NCBI GenBank assembly: GCA_013298775.1 | Contig: JAAFIV010000029.1 | Coordinates: 1-59,840 of the forward strand | DNA: 59,840 bases | Source: Ignavibacteria bacterium | Lineage (GTDB): Bacteria; Bacteroidota; Ignavibacteria; Kapaibacteriales; UBA4661 | Reading direction: 5' to 3' | In this document: piece after piece, positions 43,501-51,873 of the stretch | Layout of the letters: every line of letters begins with the position of its first letter | How positions within the stretch are numbered: the first letter of the stretch is position 1 | Made by a program: the position numbers and the translations under genes | Notes under the pieces: generated by a model | What the model saw: only the letters and a program-made list of their open reading frames with translations | What the model was told of the DNA's origin: nothing | Database searches by the model: none

Positions 43501-46500
43501 TCCATGCTTGCTTCCAGAGTGCATAGACATACGACTCTCCACCAATCGCATCCAATGACGCATCGTACAGGGTAGCTACTGCCTCCGAAGCAAGGAGTTC
43601 TGCCTTTTCGCCACGCACGGTGAGCGTCCATTCTTCCTTGCTTGCAGGGCGCGTTTTGTCGCGGAAAGTTTGCTTTTCTACGCGTAATTCTTTGTTCGTC
43701 CAAGGAACGCTGATACTGAAATGATACGGGTAACAACGGTAATCACGCACCAACACCGCATGAACACTCACGCCACCACGAAAACCTTCAGGAATGGGAA
43801 TCGTGATGAGGCGTTGCTCGTTCGACAACGACAACCACTCGCGGCGCAAGGGAATAAGCGGCTTGTAGGCATTGCCAGCGTGTGCTTCTATCTGAAGAAA
43901 GACCTTCGCATCCTTGAACGATGAAGAAAGAAGCAATGATGCGGTTTCGCGGGGTTGGCACACAATCTTCAAAGCCAGCATGTCGCTTGCGTGCGCGATT
44001 GCTGGCGTTTTCGCACTTGTGTCGAAGACGGTAAAATGGCGCACCTGCTCGAGCATTTGCCCCGAAATGTCGCGCACATTTGCTGTTATGCGATACACAC
44101 CAACGGAAAGCTGCGCAATTTTTTCAGCGACCGAAGCCTCAGAAACGAGATTATACGAGCCTTGTACGCCCGTGAGAAATTTCGCACTCAGGATTTCTTT
44201 TTCCACCTTCCACGTTTCGCGCTCGTTTTCATTGTTGAAAATATCAAGAGGAAAGGCTTGTGCAAATGCGTTTTCGCTCATCGCAAAGCGGTCAGGCTTT
44301 GGCAAAATGCGTTTGCGAAAAATACGCGTGGGTGTAGAAAGGCGTTCAAGGCGCACTGTTCCTTGCGTGGAGAGTGCTTCACCGTTAAGATTTTGCGTTT
44401 GGAGAGTAATCAAGGTATTTGCTGCATTTTTCGCTGTGAGGCTTGATTTTTCCAAGCGTTCAGCCACATTCACACGCAGCACGGTCGAAACATATCCGAG
44501 CGCAAGCGTTTCCGAGGCAGTGTGCGTTTCGCCAGAAATATCGGTAACATCAGCATAGACGGTGTAATTGAACTGCGGCAAAGTTTTAGGCGCGATAGAT
44601 TTATCCGGCGCGGCGAGAAATTCAATTTCAAAATCACCTTTCGCATCAGTAACAACGCGCCCTCTGGCAATTTCTTTCTGTGGCGATTGCGCTTGGGGTT
44701 GCCACCACCAATCACGCCAATAGGGGAACACAGCATTGCGCACCACGCGAAACTGTACCTGCGCACCATCCACCACAGACCCCGCATAATTCCTTGCATT
44801 TCCACGAACTTTCACCATTTCACCCAAACGTTCATTCCCTTTGGGTTTGTCGAGTTTCGCTTCAAATTTTGGACGTTTATACTCCTCAACCATTATCAAT
44901 GCTTGGCTCTCGTAGGATTCATTCACACGAAGCTGCATTTGTCCATTCAGCACGCCGAGCGGAATCGTGAACGTGCCGTGAAATGAGCCATATTCATTGC
45001 TTGTGAAGGATTGTGTTGCAATCTCGCGCATATTTGCATCGTGGAGCTTTACGGTAAAAGAACGCCCGCGAAGCACGGAATAATCAGGCTTTGCAGAATT
45101 GGCGTGCATTGCAATTCCCTTAAAATACACCGTCTGTCCTGGGCGATACAAGGCACGGTCGGTGAATATTTTCACCACTTCTTTTTCCAATATTTCCTGC
45201 TCATAGCTGCGGTAGAGGGTTGTACCGTCGCGCAAAATATCATTTCCACGCTGAAGCTCAACAAATACGCCATGTTCAAGGGCAAGATTTTCTGATGAAC
45301 ACATGCCGTTTTTATCGGTGGTGAGCGTATTGACGAGAACTTCTTCGTTACGGCGTTTCGTGTAGTTATAGTTTGTGTGCAGAAGGCGCACCGTTACGCC
45401 ACTTTGCGGCTCTCCCGTTGCAGCATCGGTGACAACAAGAAGCAAACCATTATGCGTAAGAGCGAGGCGCGAGGCGGTAAAGCGCGTCCACGCAAGGTGA
45501 TTGCCCTTTAAAGGAAATGTTGGTTCTGCTGAGGCAACGAGAATATAGCGTCCAAGCGGCAAGGAATCAAGCGCGACAGGTACTTTTACGAATGTTGTGT
45601 GCGCTTTGTAATCATTCACACCATTTGAATCATTGAGCGGAAATTTTTCCGTCCAGCTCAGAGCCGCTTTTCGTTCCAAAAACCGCTTCAATTCAGCATC
45701 ATCGTACATTCGGTTTGATAATTCATCGTCCGCATTTTCCTCACGTTTCGGTAAACGGTACAAACGAAAATGGACTGTTTCGCAATTCCGAAATTTCACC
45801 GATACAAGGAATGGTGCGTTTGGTAGCACCGTTTTTTCAGTTTGAATGCTGAGTTCTTTTGCAATAATTTGCCGCTCCACAACGCGTGCATTCTGGCTTC
45901 CAACCGATTCCGAATATTCCAATGCTTTCTGCACGATGCTTCGCGCCTTGATGTAATCGCCGCTTTGGAGGTATTCCTGTGCAATTGCGCACCAATACTC
46001 AGCAGCAATTGGAGAGGATTTGTACGTGAGCGCATCTCGCTCTAATGCCCGCAAATACTGGTCTTGCACGTCTTCACCAAAAGAATGTTCTTTTGCAAAC
46101 TTGAGGCGAAAAAGGTTTACATCAGCAAGTGCATCAGGCGTGGCATCGGTTGAATGAAAGGTGAGAATATCGCGGTAGAGCAGCATTGCACGGTATTTCC
46201 AGTCGTCGTTATCATCCCACAAAATTGTATTTTTGATAACGTCTTGTACTGGCGCGAAACCAGCACTGGTGCGGATTTCAAATTCTTTTTCGGGCGTTGG
46301 CAAGGTTGTAGCGGTATTATTCAGCATTTCAATGGCTCGGTGCGCAAGAAGGTCGTAGAGCGTTGGGCGGAGCGGTATTGCGGCATTTTCATTTGGCAAG
46401 AGCAAGATTTCAAGCGTGTTTACGGGTGTTTGCTGTAACACCTGCGCGTTGCCAAGTGCTGCGAAATGTAGCTCGCGAATCGTTGTTACAAAACGGCGCA

Positions 46501-47200
46501 TGTCCCACGCACGGTAGTCGTCATCGGGTGTTGGCGCATTTTCACTAGTCGTTTTTTCGTCTGCAGTGTTTGGCTGTTGTGCGGTGCGCTGTTGAATGTT
46601 CCAGCGATTGTTATTGAAATAGAGCCAATAATATTCCGCTAACGCCGAGCGTAAAAGTGCGAGCGAAACGACATTTTCCGCCGACATTCCTTGCGCCGGA
46701 GCATTTTTCTGTATGTCTTGAATAGCAGACTGCATCTCGCGTACAAAGCTCGTTTCACCATCTTCACGCGTTTCGGCGGTAAGGGAAGATTTTACGAGCA
46801 ATGCCTTGACGACATGCGGCATATTCTTGGTTTTACGCGCCTCCAAGAGAATTTTATCGGCAATCTCCAACGCAGACTTTGGCAACCCTTTATTCAAGCA
46901 CGAATCCAGCTTTTTCCATTGTTTTGTGAGATTGGAATCGAAAAACATAGTCGTTGTGAAAAGTGGTTGAAGAGCTGATATTTGCTTGGTTTGCAGAGGT
47001 GTTTGCACGCTTGCATTGGTGCTTTGTCGCGGCGGTACTGTGCGCGGAGCTTGTTTTGATGCGCTTTTGCTTAATGCACTTTTGTTTGATGCACTTTTGT
47101 TTGATGCACTTTTGTTCTTTTTTTGCGCGAATGTTTGTTCTTCACCAGCTAGAAACAACATCACGACCAAAAATGCAGTTCTCTTCCAAAGATTTTTCAT
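40580..47200 (-). CDS. Alpha-2-macroglobulin-like protein with thioester motif
   Basis: 2,206 aa. A signal peptide (RTAFLVVMLFLAGEEQTFA) is followed by a Ser/Lys/Ala-rich repeat (NKSAS units). Then come MG2-like and other beta domains (DRALYRPGQTVYFKGIAM), a low-complexity, poly-Pro bait-like region near 1337, and the conserved block YPYECTEQLWNRM, with Cys1620 and Gln1623 as the thioester pair (CTEQ). An alpha-toroid TED domain follows. Such proteins trap proteases in the bacterial periplasm. Residue 1619 is Glu, where Gly is common. There is no lipobox, so it may be soluble or bound another way. No PBP1C-like partner gene is adjacent. Confidence 0.92.
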   Translation of the reverse strand: MKNLWKRTAFLVVMLFLAGEEQTFAQKKNKSASNKSASNKSALSKSASKQAPRTVPPRQSTNASVQTPLQTKQISALQPLFTTTMFFDSNLTKQWKKLDSCLNKGLPKSALEIADKILLEARKTKNMPHVVKALLVKSSLTAETREDGETSFVREMQSAIQDIQKNAPAQGMSAENVVSLALLRSALAEYYWLYFNNNRWNIQQRTAQQPNTADEKTTSENAPTPDDDYRAWDMRRFVTTIRELHFAALGNAQVLQQTPVNTLEILLLPNENAAIPLRPTLYDLLAHRAIEMLNNTATTLPTPEKEFEIRTSAGFAPVQDVIKNTILWDDNDDWKYRAMLLYRDILTFHSTDATPDALADVNLFRLKFAKEHSFGEDVQDQYLRALERDALTYKSSPIAAEYWCAIAQEYLQSGDYIKARSIVQKALEYSESVGSQNARVVERQIIAKELSIQTEKTVLPNAPFLVSVKFRNCETVHFRLYRLPKREENADDELSNRMYDDAELKRFLERKAALSWTEKFPLNDSNGVNDYKAHTTFVKVPVALDSLPLGRYILVASAEPTFPLKGNHLAWTRFTASRLALTHNGLLLVVTDAATGEPQSGVTVRLLHTNYNYTKRRNEEVLVNTLTTDKNGMCSSENLALEHGVFVELQRGNDILRDGTTLYRSYEQEILEKEVVKIFTDRALYRPGQTVYFKGIAMHANSAKPDYSVLRGRSFTVKLHDANMREIATQSFTSNEYGSFHGTFTIPLGVLNGQMQLRVNESYESQALIMVEEYKRPKFEAKLDKPKGNERLGEMVKVRGNARNYAGSVVDGAQVQFRVVRNAVFPYWRDWWWQPQAQSPQKEIARGRVVTDAKGDFEIEFLAAPDKSIAPKTLPQFNYTVYADVTDISGETHTASETLALGYVSTVLRVNVAERLEKSSLTAKNAANTLITLQTQNLNGEALSTQGTVRLERLSTPTRIFRKRILPKPDRFAMSENAFAQAFPLDIFNNENERETWKVEKEILSAKFLTGVQGSYNLVSEASVAEKIAQLSVGVYRITANVRDISGQMLEQVRHFTVFDTSAKTPAIAHASDMLALKIVCQPRETASLLLSSSFKDAKVFLQIEAHAGNAYKPLIPLRREWLSLSNEQRLITIPIPEGFRGGVSVHAVLVRDYRCYPYHFSISVPWTNKELRVEKQTFRDKTRPASKEEWTLTVRGEKAELLASEAVATLYDASLDAIGGESYVYALWKQAWKPFAWQSFSASRYLACATFGVSSSEARDFAWNEYIPGAGRSYPALQLETLHRALYNFGGGGNGNYPRRAMMRSKSAPAGYSLEAAETSLSDGQLDMQSLRSAAPPPPPSAAAPAGSMKKSDSLNEQDKDAEGGELHRQEPAQTGKPADLSGVQARTNLNETAFFMPQMQTNDKGEIVLKFTMPEALTRWRMLAFAHTPDMKSGALEAETITQKELMLLPNMPRFLREGDAITLPVKIANLTSKQIRGTAELKLFDALTMQELSLGFKQQNFTAEAAQSSVVAWSLTVPEGLQAVVYRIVAKASGENGDFSDGEEAALPVLANRMLVTETLPLNIRGNSTKIFEWKKLAEAQKSSTLRHQRLTLEMTSNPAWYAIQALPMMMEYPYECTEQLWNRMYSNAIATHLANSKPRIKAVFEAWRGTKESLLSNLEKNQELKALLLEETPWVMNANDETERKRRVGLLFDLNKMRGEFATAQKKLTERQLPDGGFTWFPGMQPSRFITQYLVSGIGHLKRLGVVGDVGNASNNAAFGELVQERVALEQIAQRGVDFIDREIAEEYRKLKERRGFSPKSDYLSSDAIQYLYARSFFAEKPIPSGTREAFDFWTKQAIEYWTQHSMMEQCMIALALQRFTPNSSAKNTAKARLNAASALILKSLRERALKSDEMGMYWKQDFSGSGWWWYQAPVETQALAIEAFGELAANEDDKARIDAALAEVEEMKIWLIKQKQTQDWKTTKATAEACYALLLRGADWLESSKIVEVKLGKTVIDQKAIAAQGASIEAGTGYYKVSFGKGEITPDMGNITVTKSDAGIAWGGVYWQYFEQLNKITPAKTPLQLDKKLYRQNTTAKGLELESITDKTSLRVGDLVKVRVELRSDREMEYIHLKDMRGAGLEPVTTLSGYRYQNGLGYYETMRDASANFFIGWLPRGVWVFEYALRVTHEGTFQNGITTIQSMYAPEFSSHSEGVVVRVQK
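47051..47117. repeat. 15-bp tandem repeat, about four copies, in frame
   Basis: ttttgcttaatgcac, then two copies of ttttgtttgatgcac, with partial units on both sides. They lie in the alpha-2-macroglobulin gene just after the signal peptide and encode the NKSAS repeats. Confidence 0.88.
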
Positions 47201-47233
47201 GCGTACAGCCGAATAAGGGTAACAAAAACGTTG

Positions 47234-47289
47234 TTCACGATGTGAGGTTCACAATGTGAGGTTCACAATGTATGATTCACAATGTATGA
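47234..47289. repeat. 14-bp tandem repeat, four copies
   Basis: ttcacgatgtgagg, ttcacaatgtgagg and two copies of ttcacaatgtatga occupy the short gap between the alpha-2-macroglobulin and response regulator genes. Confidence 0.9.
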
Positions 47290-47316
47290 TTGCTTGTTCG
47301 ATGGAACAGTTTAATA

Positions 47317-47985
47317 CTATTTCCGACCCGCAACCGTGTGAATTCGCGCCGCAATCAAGCCACTTTTCACCGCAAACTCCAATGCTTCATGGCGCGAGGA
47401 AATACCAATTTTTTGAAAAATACTCCAGAGATGATTTTTCACCGTACTTTCGCTCAGGTTCAGCGTTTCGGCTATTTCTTTATTGGAAAAGTTGATGTGG
47501 CGCAGAATAGAAATTTCAGCAGGAGTAAGTCCCGACTTTTCAAGCAGATTTTGGGAGAGCATCATTTGCCTGTGCGCCGAGGGACTAAGCCACTTCTCAG
47601 TGGGATGTTCGGCAACAAACCGTATCGCATCCACAAAATGCTCATTGCCTTCGGTTTTCGAGACAAAGCCATTCGCGCCATTTGTCAAAACATCGTGCAG
47701 ACTTGCCGTGTTCGAGCCACTCATGGCAAGAATTGGCTTTGTAAAGCCGCTCGTGCGGGCTTCGCGGATAATCTCAATGCCCGTCATATCGGGAAGGTCA
47801 ATATCCACGAGGGCAATATCTGCGCCGCTTTCGGGCAGTTGGCGGAGTGTATCTTTGCCGTTCGATGCCGTGCCGCACACGCGCAGGGCGGGCGTACCCG
47901 TGTCGCTTTCCAGCCAGGCTTTAAGCGCGAAACGAGCCATTTCGTGGTCGTCGGTGATGAAGATATTGAGTGTGGTTGTGGGCAT
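47317..47985 (-). CDS. NarL/LuxR-type response regulator
   Basis: 222 aa. The receiver domain has the acidic pair Asp12-Asp13, the phosphoacceptor Asp61 (ALVDIDLP), a Ser near 89 and Lys110 (FVSKTE). The C-terminal HTH is LuxR type (LTPAEISILRHINFSNKEIA, ETLNLSESTVKNHLWSIFQK). It acts as a DNA-binding regulator after phosphorylation. The kinase just upstream (48076-50070) has a HisKA rather than HisKA_3 dimerisation domain, unusual for NarL-type partners. Its target genes are unknown. Confidence 0.94.
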   Translation of the reverse strand: MPTTTLNIFITDDHEMARFALKAWLESDTGTPALRVCGTASNGKDTLRQLPESGADIALVDIDLPDMTGIEIIREARTSGFTKPILAMSGSNTASLHDVLTNGANGFVSKTEGNEHFVDAIRFVAEHPTEKWLSPSAHRQMMLSQNLLEKSGLTPAEISILRHINFSNKEIAETLNLSESTVKNHLWSIFQKIGISSRHEALEFAVKSGLIAARIHTVAGRK

Positions 47986-48009
47986 TCTATATTTGTGGTG
48001 GATTCTTTT

Positions 48010-48048
48010 CGGGAAACCCGTTCTACGCTTAGGAAAGCGTAGGACGGG
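48010..48048 (-). promoter_or_regulatory. Stem-loop between kinase and regulator genes, with competing small hairpin
   Basis: Arms 48017-48030 and 48035-48048 pair at 13 of 14 positions around a 4-nt loop. The left arm also takes part in a small hairpin cggg-aaa-cccg (48010-48020), so the two structures exclude each other. No T-tract follows on the minus strand. It could set the ratio of kinase to regulator messages. Function is inference. Confidence 0.5.
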
Positions 48049-48075
48049 AAGATGGTCGCAGTAACAAGCACAAAA

Positions 48076-50070
48076 CTACAAACATTTGAACTCAACAACA
48101 AACGTCGCTCCGCTTCCAAGCTCACTTTCGCACCATACCCTGCCGTTCATGGCTTCAACCAAACGTTTGACAATGCTCAAGCCCAGTCCTGTACTCGTCT
48201 CGTCGCCTGTTGGACGTGCTGAAAGTCGAACAAATTTTCCAAAGAGTTGCTCTTGGTCTTTTTTGCTGATACCTGCTCCTGAATCCCGCACCAATACTTG
48301 GCATTTACCACTTTTTTCTTGCACATTCACCCAAACCTTGCCACCCTGCGGGGTGTATTTTACCGCATTCGAGACCAAATTGTCCAGAACCTGCATCAGT
48401 GCTTGGCTGTCGGCTTCGATAGTACAATAGTGCAATGATTCCGCAATGGCGCAATGCAGCCTCATTCCTTTCGCGGCGGCACGTTCTTCGTAGAGCTTGC
48501 AGACGTTTTCCACGAGTGGCGCAGGTGCAACCGTTTCCTTCAAAAGCCGCATTCCGCCTTGTTCCAGAGCATTTACATCAAGCAAATTTTTGACAAGCGC
48601 AATCATGCCATCCGCCGATTTGAGGATTCCTGCGCTGTATTCGTGGAGGTTCTGCACGGTTGCGGGAGCAAGATTTTGTACGGTGTTCGGGGCAGTTTGG
48701 CGTTTGCTTAATTCTGCAAGCAATCGAATATTTGCCAGTGGATTTTTTAAGTCGTGCGCGGCAATGCCCAGAAACTCGTTCTTTTCGGCATTCAGCACGG
48801 TGAGTTCTTCGTTAGCATCGGATAATTTCTCGTTTATTTCCTTCAACACCGCTTCGCTGCGTTGTTTCAGGCGATACCGATTGACAATCACTAGCACCAT
48901 CACCACAAGCAGCAAGGATGCGCCCATGAGGACTTTTCGCCAAAGCGCGGCTACATCGTTTTCATGCGCAAGCACGCTTATTTGCTGGGCTGTGGCGTTT
49001 TTTTCAACAGTGTATTGTTCTTCGGCGAAGTGCGCAATACTTTGATTGGAAAAAAGCGTATTGCGTAGATTTGATGCGGTATCAAGGCATTGCAGGGCGT
49101 TTTCAAACTTTCTCTGAGCGCGGCATACATTGGCGAATTCTTCAAGGCTTTCCAAGCGTTCTTGCGGTGCTTGAGCCTTCAGAGCCGCATCGCAGCTTTG
49201 TCGGAGATATTTTTCCGCTTGGGGATAGTTCTTACGCTGCGCGTGTGCCATACCTGCTGCGCGATAAAGAATGCTTGCGATATACGGGTCCAAATTTGAT
49301 TTCCCTAAACGTTCCGCAATCGCACTGTAATGCAAGGAACTGTCTGTATTGTGGGGCAATTTGGGTTGCAGCGCAAATATCATTGCCAGAAAGGATGTTT
49401 GATAAAGACGATTGTATTCATGCGCTTCGGCGGGCAGCTTGATATTTTCTCTATCTGCTTTTTCTGCGCGTCGCACAAAGAAAAAAGCAGAGTCAAATTG
49501 TCGCTGATAAGCGTAGAGAAGCCCTAAATACTGGTCGTTCAGCAGCATTGTCGAAGAAGCGGCTGCTTGCAGAGAATTTTTCTGACCAGAATCCAATTTA
49601 TCAAATTCATGTTGGCTTTTGTGAATATAAAGAATTGCTTTGTCCACCTGTTTTACCTGCATATAGAACAGTGCCAAATTCCCATATTCAATAACTGCCT
49701 CAGCATTCTCCCCATATTTGAGCGACATATCCAATGCTTGTAATTGTAAGCGCAAACTTCGTTCAAAGTCCGCTGTAAAGGCATAGCACATCCCCAGCAA
49801 GTTCGTGGCTTTAATAATTCGTAGGTGATTCTTTGTCGCACGAGCATATCTGAGAGCCGAGTCTGCGAGCGGGATTGCTTTGTCGTACATACTCCAGTTT
49901 GAGTATTCATAGCTCAGAAGCGTGTAGGCTTGCGACTTGAAAGAATCAGGCTTTTGAGCGAATGTAGGACTTTCCACAACAGAACGAAGGCTATCCAAAC
50001 GGCGTGATTGCGCGGAAAGTATCATTGCTTGAAAAAAGAAGAACAAAAGAAAAAGGCGGGAAAAGCGCAT
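48076..50070 (-). CDS. TPR-containing sensor histidine kinase, paired with regulator at 47317
   Basis: 664 aa, paralogue of the kinases at 11220 and 38397. A signal sequence (FLLFFFFQAMILSAQ) leads TPR-like helices (YGNLALFYMQVKQVDKAILY, KVDKAILYIHKSQ-type). One membrane helix (KVLMGASLLLVVMVLVIVNR) precedes a coiled coil, HisKA with His439 in AAHDLKNPL, and HATPase motifs (VLDNLVSNAVKYT, DSGAGI, STGLGLSIVKRL). It lies 90 bp upstream of the regulator, so they likely form one operon. Confidence 0.93.
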   Translation of the reverse strand: MRFSRLFLLFFFFQAMILSAQSRRLDSLRSVVESPTFAQKPDSFKSQAYTLLSYEYSNWSMYDKAIPLADSALRYARATKNHLRIIKATNLLGMCYAFTADFERSLRLQLQALDMSLKYGENAEAVIEYGNLALFYMQVKQVDKAILYIHKSQHEFDKLDSGQKNSLQAAASSTMLLNDQYLGLLYAYQRQFDSAFFFVRRAEKADRENIKLPAEAHEYNRLYQTSFLAMIFALQPKLPHNTDSSLHYSAIAERLGKSNLDPYIASILYRAAGMAHAQRKNYPQAEKYLRQSCDAALKAQAPQERLESLEEFANVCRAQRKFENALQCLDTASNLRNTLFSNQSIAHFAEEQYTVEKNATAQQISVLAHENDVAALWRKVLMGASLLLVVMVLVIVNRYRLKQRSEAVLKEINEKLSDANEELTVLNAEKNEFLGIAAHDLKNPLANIRLLAELSKRQTAPNTVQNLAPATVQNLHEYSAGILKSADGMIALVKNLLDVNALEQGGMRLLKETVAPAPLVENVCKLYEERAAAKGMRLHCAIAESLHYCTIEADSQALMQVLDNLVSNAVKYTPQGGKVWVNVQEKSGKCQVLVRDSGAGISKKDQEQLFGKFVRLSARPTGDETSTGLGLSIVKRLVEAMNGRVWCESELGSGATFVVEFKCL

Positions 50071-50167
50071 GAAATCTGTATGATGGAACTAATGAGCGTG
50101 AAGTGATTACGCCAGCAAATCTACAAAAAAGTTCACAAAAAAGCCGCTTTTGTGATTCTTTGGGAGA

Positions 50168-50198
50168 TTGCATTTTTCCCGTTTTCCATGTATATTCG
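50168..50198 (+). promoter_or_regulatory. Possible promoter of the Uma2-family gene
   Basis: TTG at 50168-50170, a 20-nt spacer, then TATATTCG at 50191-50198, which matches TAnnTTTG at 4 of the 6 fixed positions. Spacing is right; the -7 match is only partial. The gap 50071-50235 separates divergent genes. Confidence 0.35.
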
Positions 50199-50235
50199 TT
50201 GTCCTTTCATGCTTACTTTTTTCAAAACATTTTTT

Positions 50236-51000
50236 ATGACAACAACCACACTCTTCCGCGACCCCGCAACGGACGAGGTCATTTATCCCGAAAGCGACGG
50301 ACAGCCAATGGCAGAAAACACGACGCAGTACAATCTGATAACAATGCTCAAAAGTGGCATAGATGCTATGTTCGCAGGGCGCGACGATGTGTTTTGCGCA
50401 GCAGATTTATTCTGGTATCCCGTCGAAGGAAACTCTGGAATCCGCCTCGCACCTGATGTGATGGTCGCCTTCGGCAGACCGCCTGGCGACCGCTCGTCGT
50501 ATATGCAATGGATGGAAGGAAACATCGCGCCGCAAGTGGTGATAGAAATTATCTCGCCTGGCAACACGCCGTCGGAAATGATGGATAAATTGGAATTTTA
50601 TGACCAATTCGGCGTGGAGGAATATTACACCTTCGACCCGCAAAAGCAGAAGTTTAATGCCTGGCACAGGCAGAATGCGCATTTGCAGTATCTCTACACG
50701 CAGCAAGAATGGTACAGTTCGCTTTTGGGCGTAACATTCACGCTGGAAGTCGCTAAAAATAGCCCAAACTATGGTCTCGTTGTTACGCGCAAGGATGGGA
50801 CGCGCTTCGAGACGATTGCGGAAATCCGACGCGCTTGGAAAGCCGCGCAAAAACAAGCAGATAGTGAAAAGCGTCGTGCAGAAGCAGAGCAAAAAAAAGC
50901 AGAACAGGAGCGCATGAAAGCAGAACAGGAGAAAAACAGAGCGGACGCTTTCGCAGAAAAACTCCGTGCGCTTGGCGTAAATCCTGATGATATTGGGTAA
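50236..51000 (+). CDS. Uma2-family (DUF820) restriction-endonuclease-fold protein
   Basis: 254 aa from the ATG at 50236; the frame is open 28 codons earlier, but the family match begins here. Nuclease-like residues are visible: LAPDVMVAFG, VVIEIISPGN and DKLEFYDQFGVEEYYTFDP, the usual PD-(D/E)xK-like set of the family. The C-terminal tail (~60 residues) is a Lys/Glu/Ala coiled coil (AEAEQKKAEQERMKAEQEK) ending LRALGVNPDD, as in most relatives. The family is abundant in cyanobacteria and Bacteroidota-like genomes; its role is unresolved. Confidence 0.9.
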   Translation: MTTTTLFRDPATDEVIYPESDGQPMAENTTQYNLITMLKSGIDAMFAGRDDVFCAADLFWYPVEGNSGIRLAPDVMVAFGRPPGDRSSYMQWMEGNIAPQVVIEIISPGNTPSEMMDKLEFYDQFGVEEYYTFDPQKQKFNAWHRQNAHLQYLYTQQEWYSSLLGVTFTLEVAKNSPNYGLVVTRKDGTRFETIAEIRRAWKAAQKQADSEKRRAEAEQKKAEQERMKAEQEKNRADAFAEKLRALGVNPDDIG

Positions 51001-51027
51001 AGCGGATAGGGTAACGTGCATAAAAAA

Positions 51028-51060
51028 ACGAGAGCCTGCCTTGTGGGGACAGACTCTCGT
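51028..51060. terminator. Intrinsic terminator between convergent genes
   Basis: Arms 51028-51038 and 51050-51060 pair at 10 of 11 positions (acgagag/ctctcgt). A run of seven T follows on the minus strand (A-run at 51022-51028), so it is best as the terminator of the minus-strand lipoprotein gene. The plus-strand Uma2 gene may also use it. Confidence 0.8.
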
Positions 51061-51081
51061 ACTTTGCAAAAAATTGGGTCA

Positions 51082-51819
51082 TTACGGCTTCACATTTGCC
51101 TTCGCAAGCTGCTCGGTGAAGTTGTTGAATGCTCGCTGATACAAGCGGGAATCAGCGTATTCAAAGTGCGCCCAGTTGCGGTCGGACGGCACAAACGTGT
51201 CTTTCGCTGGACCTTCGTAACGCATCGTGCCTTTCCATGCAACCGTGTTGGTTTTGTTATTGAAAAGCTCTACTTCAATCTCAATCAAGCCGCCAGAAGG
51301 CGTTTCCTGTGTGCCATTGACGATTGCCGAGCCAAGTCCGCCGAGCATTGCATCGCCGACTGCGCTTGTGGCGGGTTCGTAATAGCCGTAGTAGTGAAGC
51401 ACTTTTCCGCGCATGGTAAATTCGGGCGTACCAATTTTGATACCTGTGCCAGTGCCACGAAACAGGAAGGAACGCTGCAAATAATCCGCCGTCAAGCTCA
51501 CCAAATCACTTTGGAATTGCGCATAGCGTTCGCCGTAGGTGAAATAGTCGAGATTGAGATTGCGCGGATTTTTCTTTGCGCGCTCTTCGCGCTTCATTTC
51601 TTCCGCCGGACGAGCATCAGTGAAGGGTTCAACAAAGACCATTCCAGGAATTTGCTTCTCATCGCGCATCAGAATTGCCTGCCCCTGCAAGCCGCCGCTT
51701 CCGCCTGTAAGCGTCGCGCCGCCTTTATCCCCCATGTTGTAAGCGCAACTTTGGAGAAAAACTGCAAGCCCAAATGCTAGTATTGATGCGGGTTTTGCAA
51801 AAAAATGTGGTGTTCTCAT
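51082..51819 (-). CDS. Predicted lipoprotein, YajG-like (tentative)
   Basis: 245 aa. Lipoprotein signal with lipobox FLQSC near residue 25. The mature protein starts with a Gly-rich linker, then VFVEPFTDARPAEEM (reminiscent of YajG-type lipoproteins), FTYGERYAQFQSDLVSLTAD, and a C-terminal half with FTMRGKVLHYYGYYEP and EIEVELFNNKTNTVAWKGTM. The last part resembles lipoproteins of periplasmic assembly or transport systems, but no partner is close. It lies downstream of the T9SS protein gene, 55 bp from its stop, in the same direction, so they may share a transcript. Confidence 0.7.
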   Translation of the reverse strand: MRTPHFFAKPASILAFGLAVFLQSCAYNMGDKGGATLTGGSGGLQGQAILMRDEKQIPGMVFVEPFTDARPAEEMKREERAKKNPRNLNLDYFTYGERYAQFQSDLVSLTADYLQRSFLFRGTGTGIKIGTPEFTMRGKVLHYYGYYEPATSAVGDAMLGGLGSAIVNGTQETPSGGLIEIEVELFNNKTNTVAWKGTMRYEGPAKDTFVPSDRNWAHFEYADSRLYQRAFNNFTEQLAKANVKP

Positions 51820-51873
51820 CTGAGTAAAAAAAATAAAACTGTTTGGGAAAGATAACTTCGCTTGTGCGGCTAT

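Noticed and set aside
47290-48042. Plus-strand open frame of 250 codons
   Set aside because: It lies opposite the response regulator gene, whose receiver and HTH motifs are clear.
51016-51780. Plus-strand open frame of 254 codons
   Set aside because: Antisense to the lipoprotein gene; its start overlaps the terminator hairpin.
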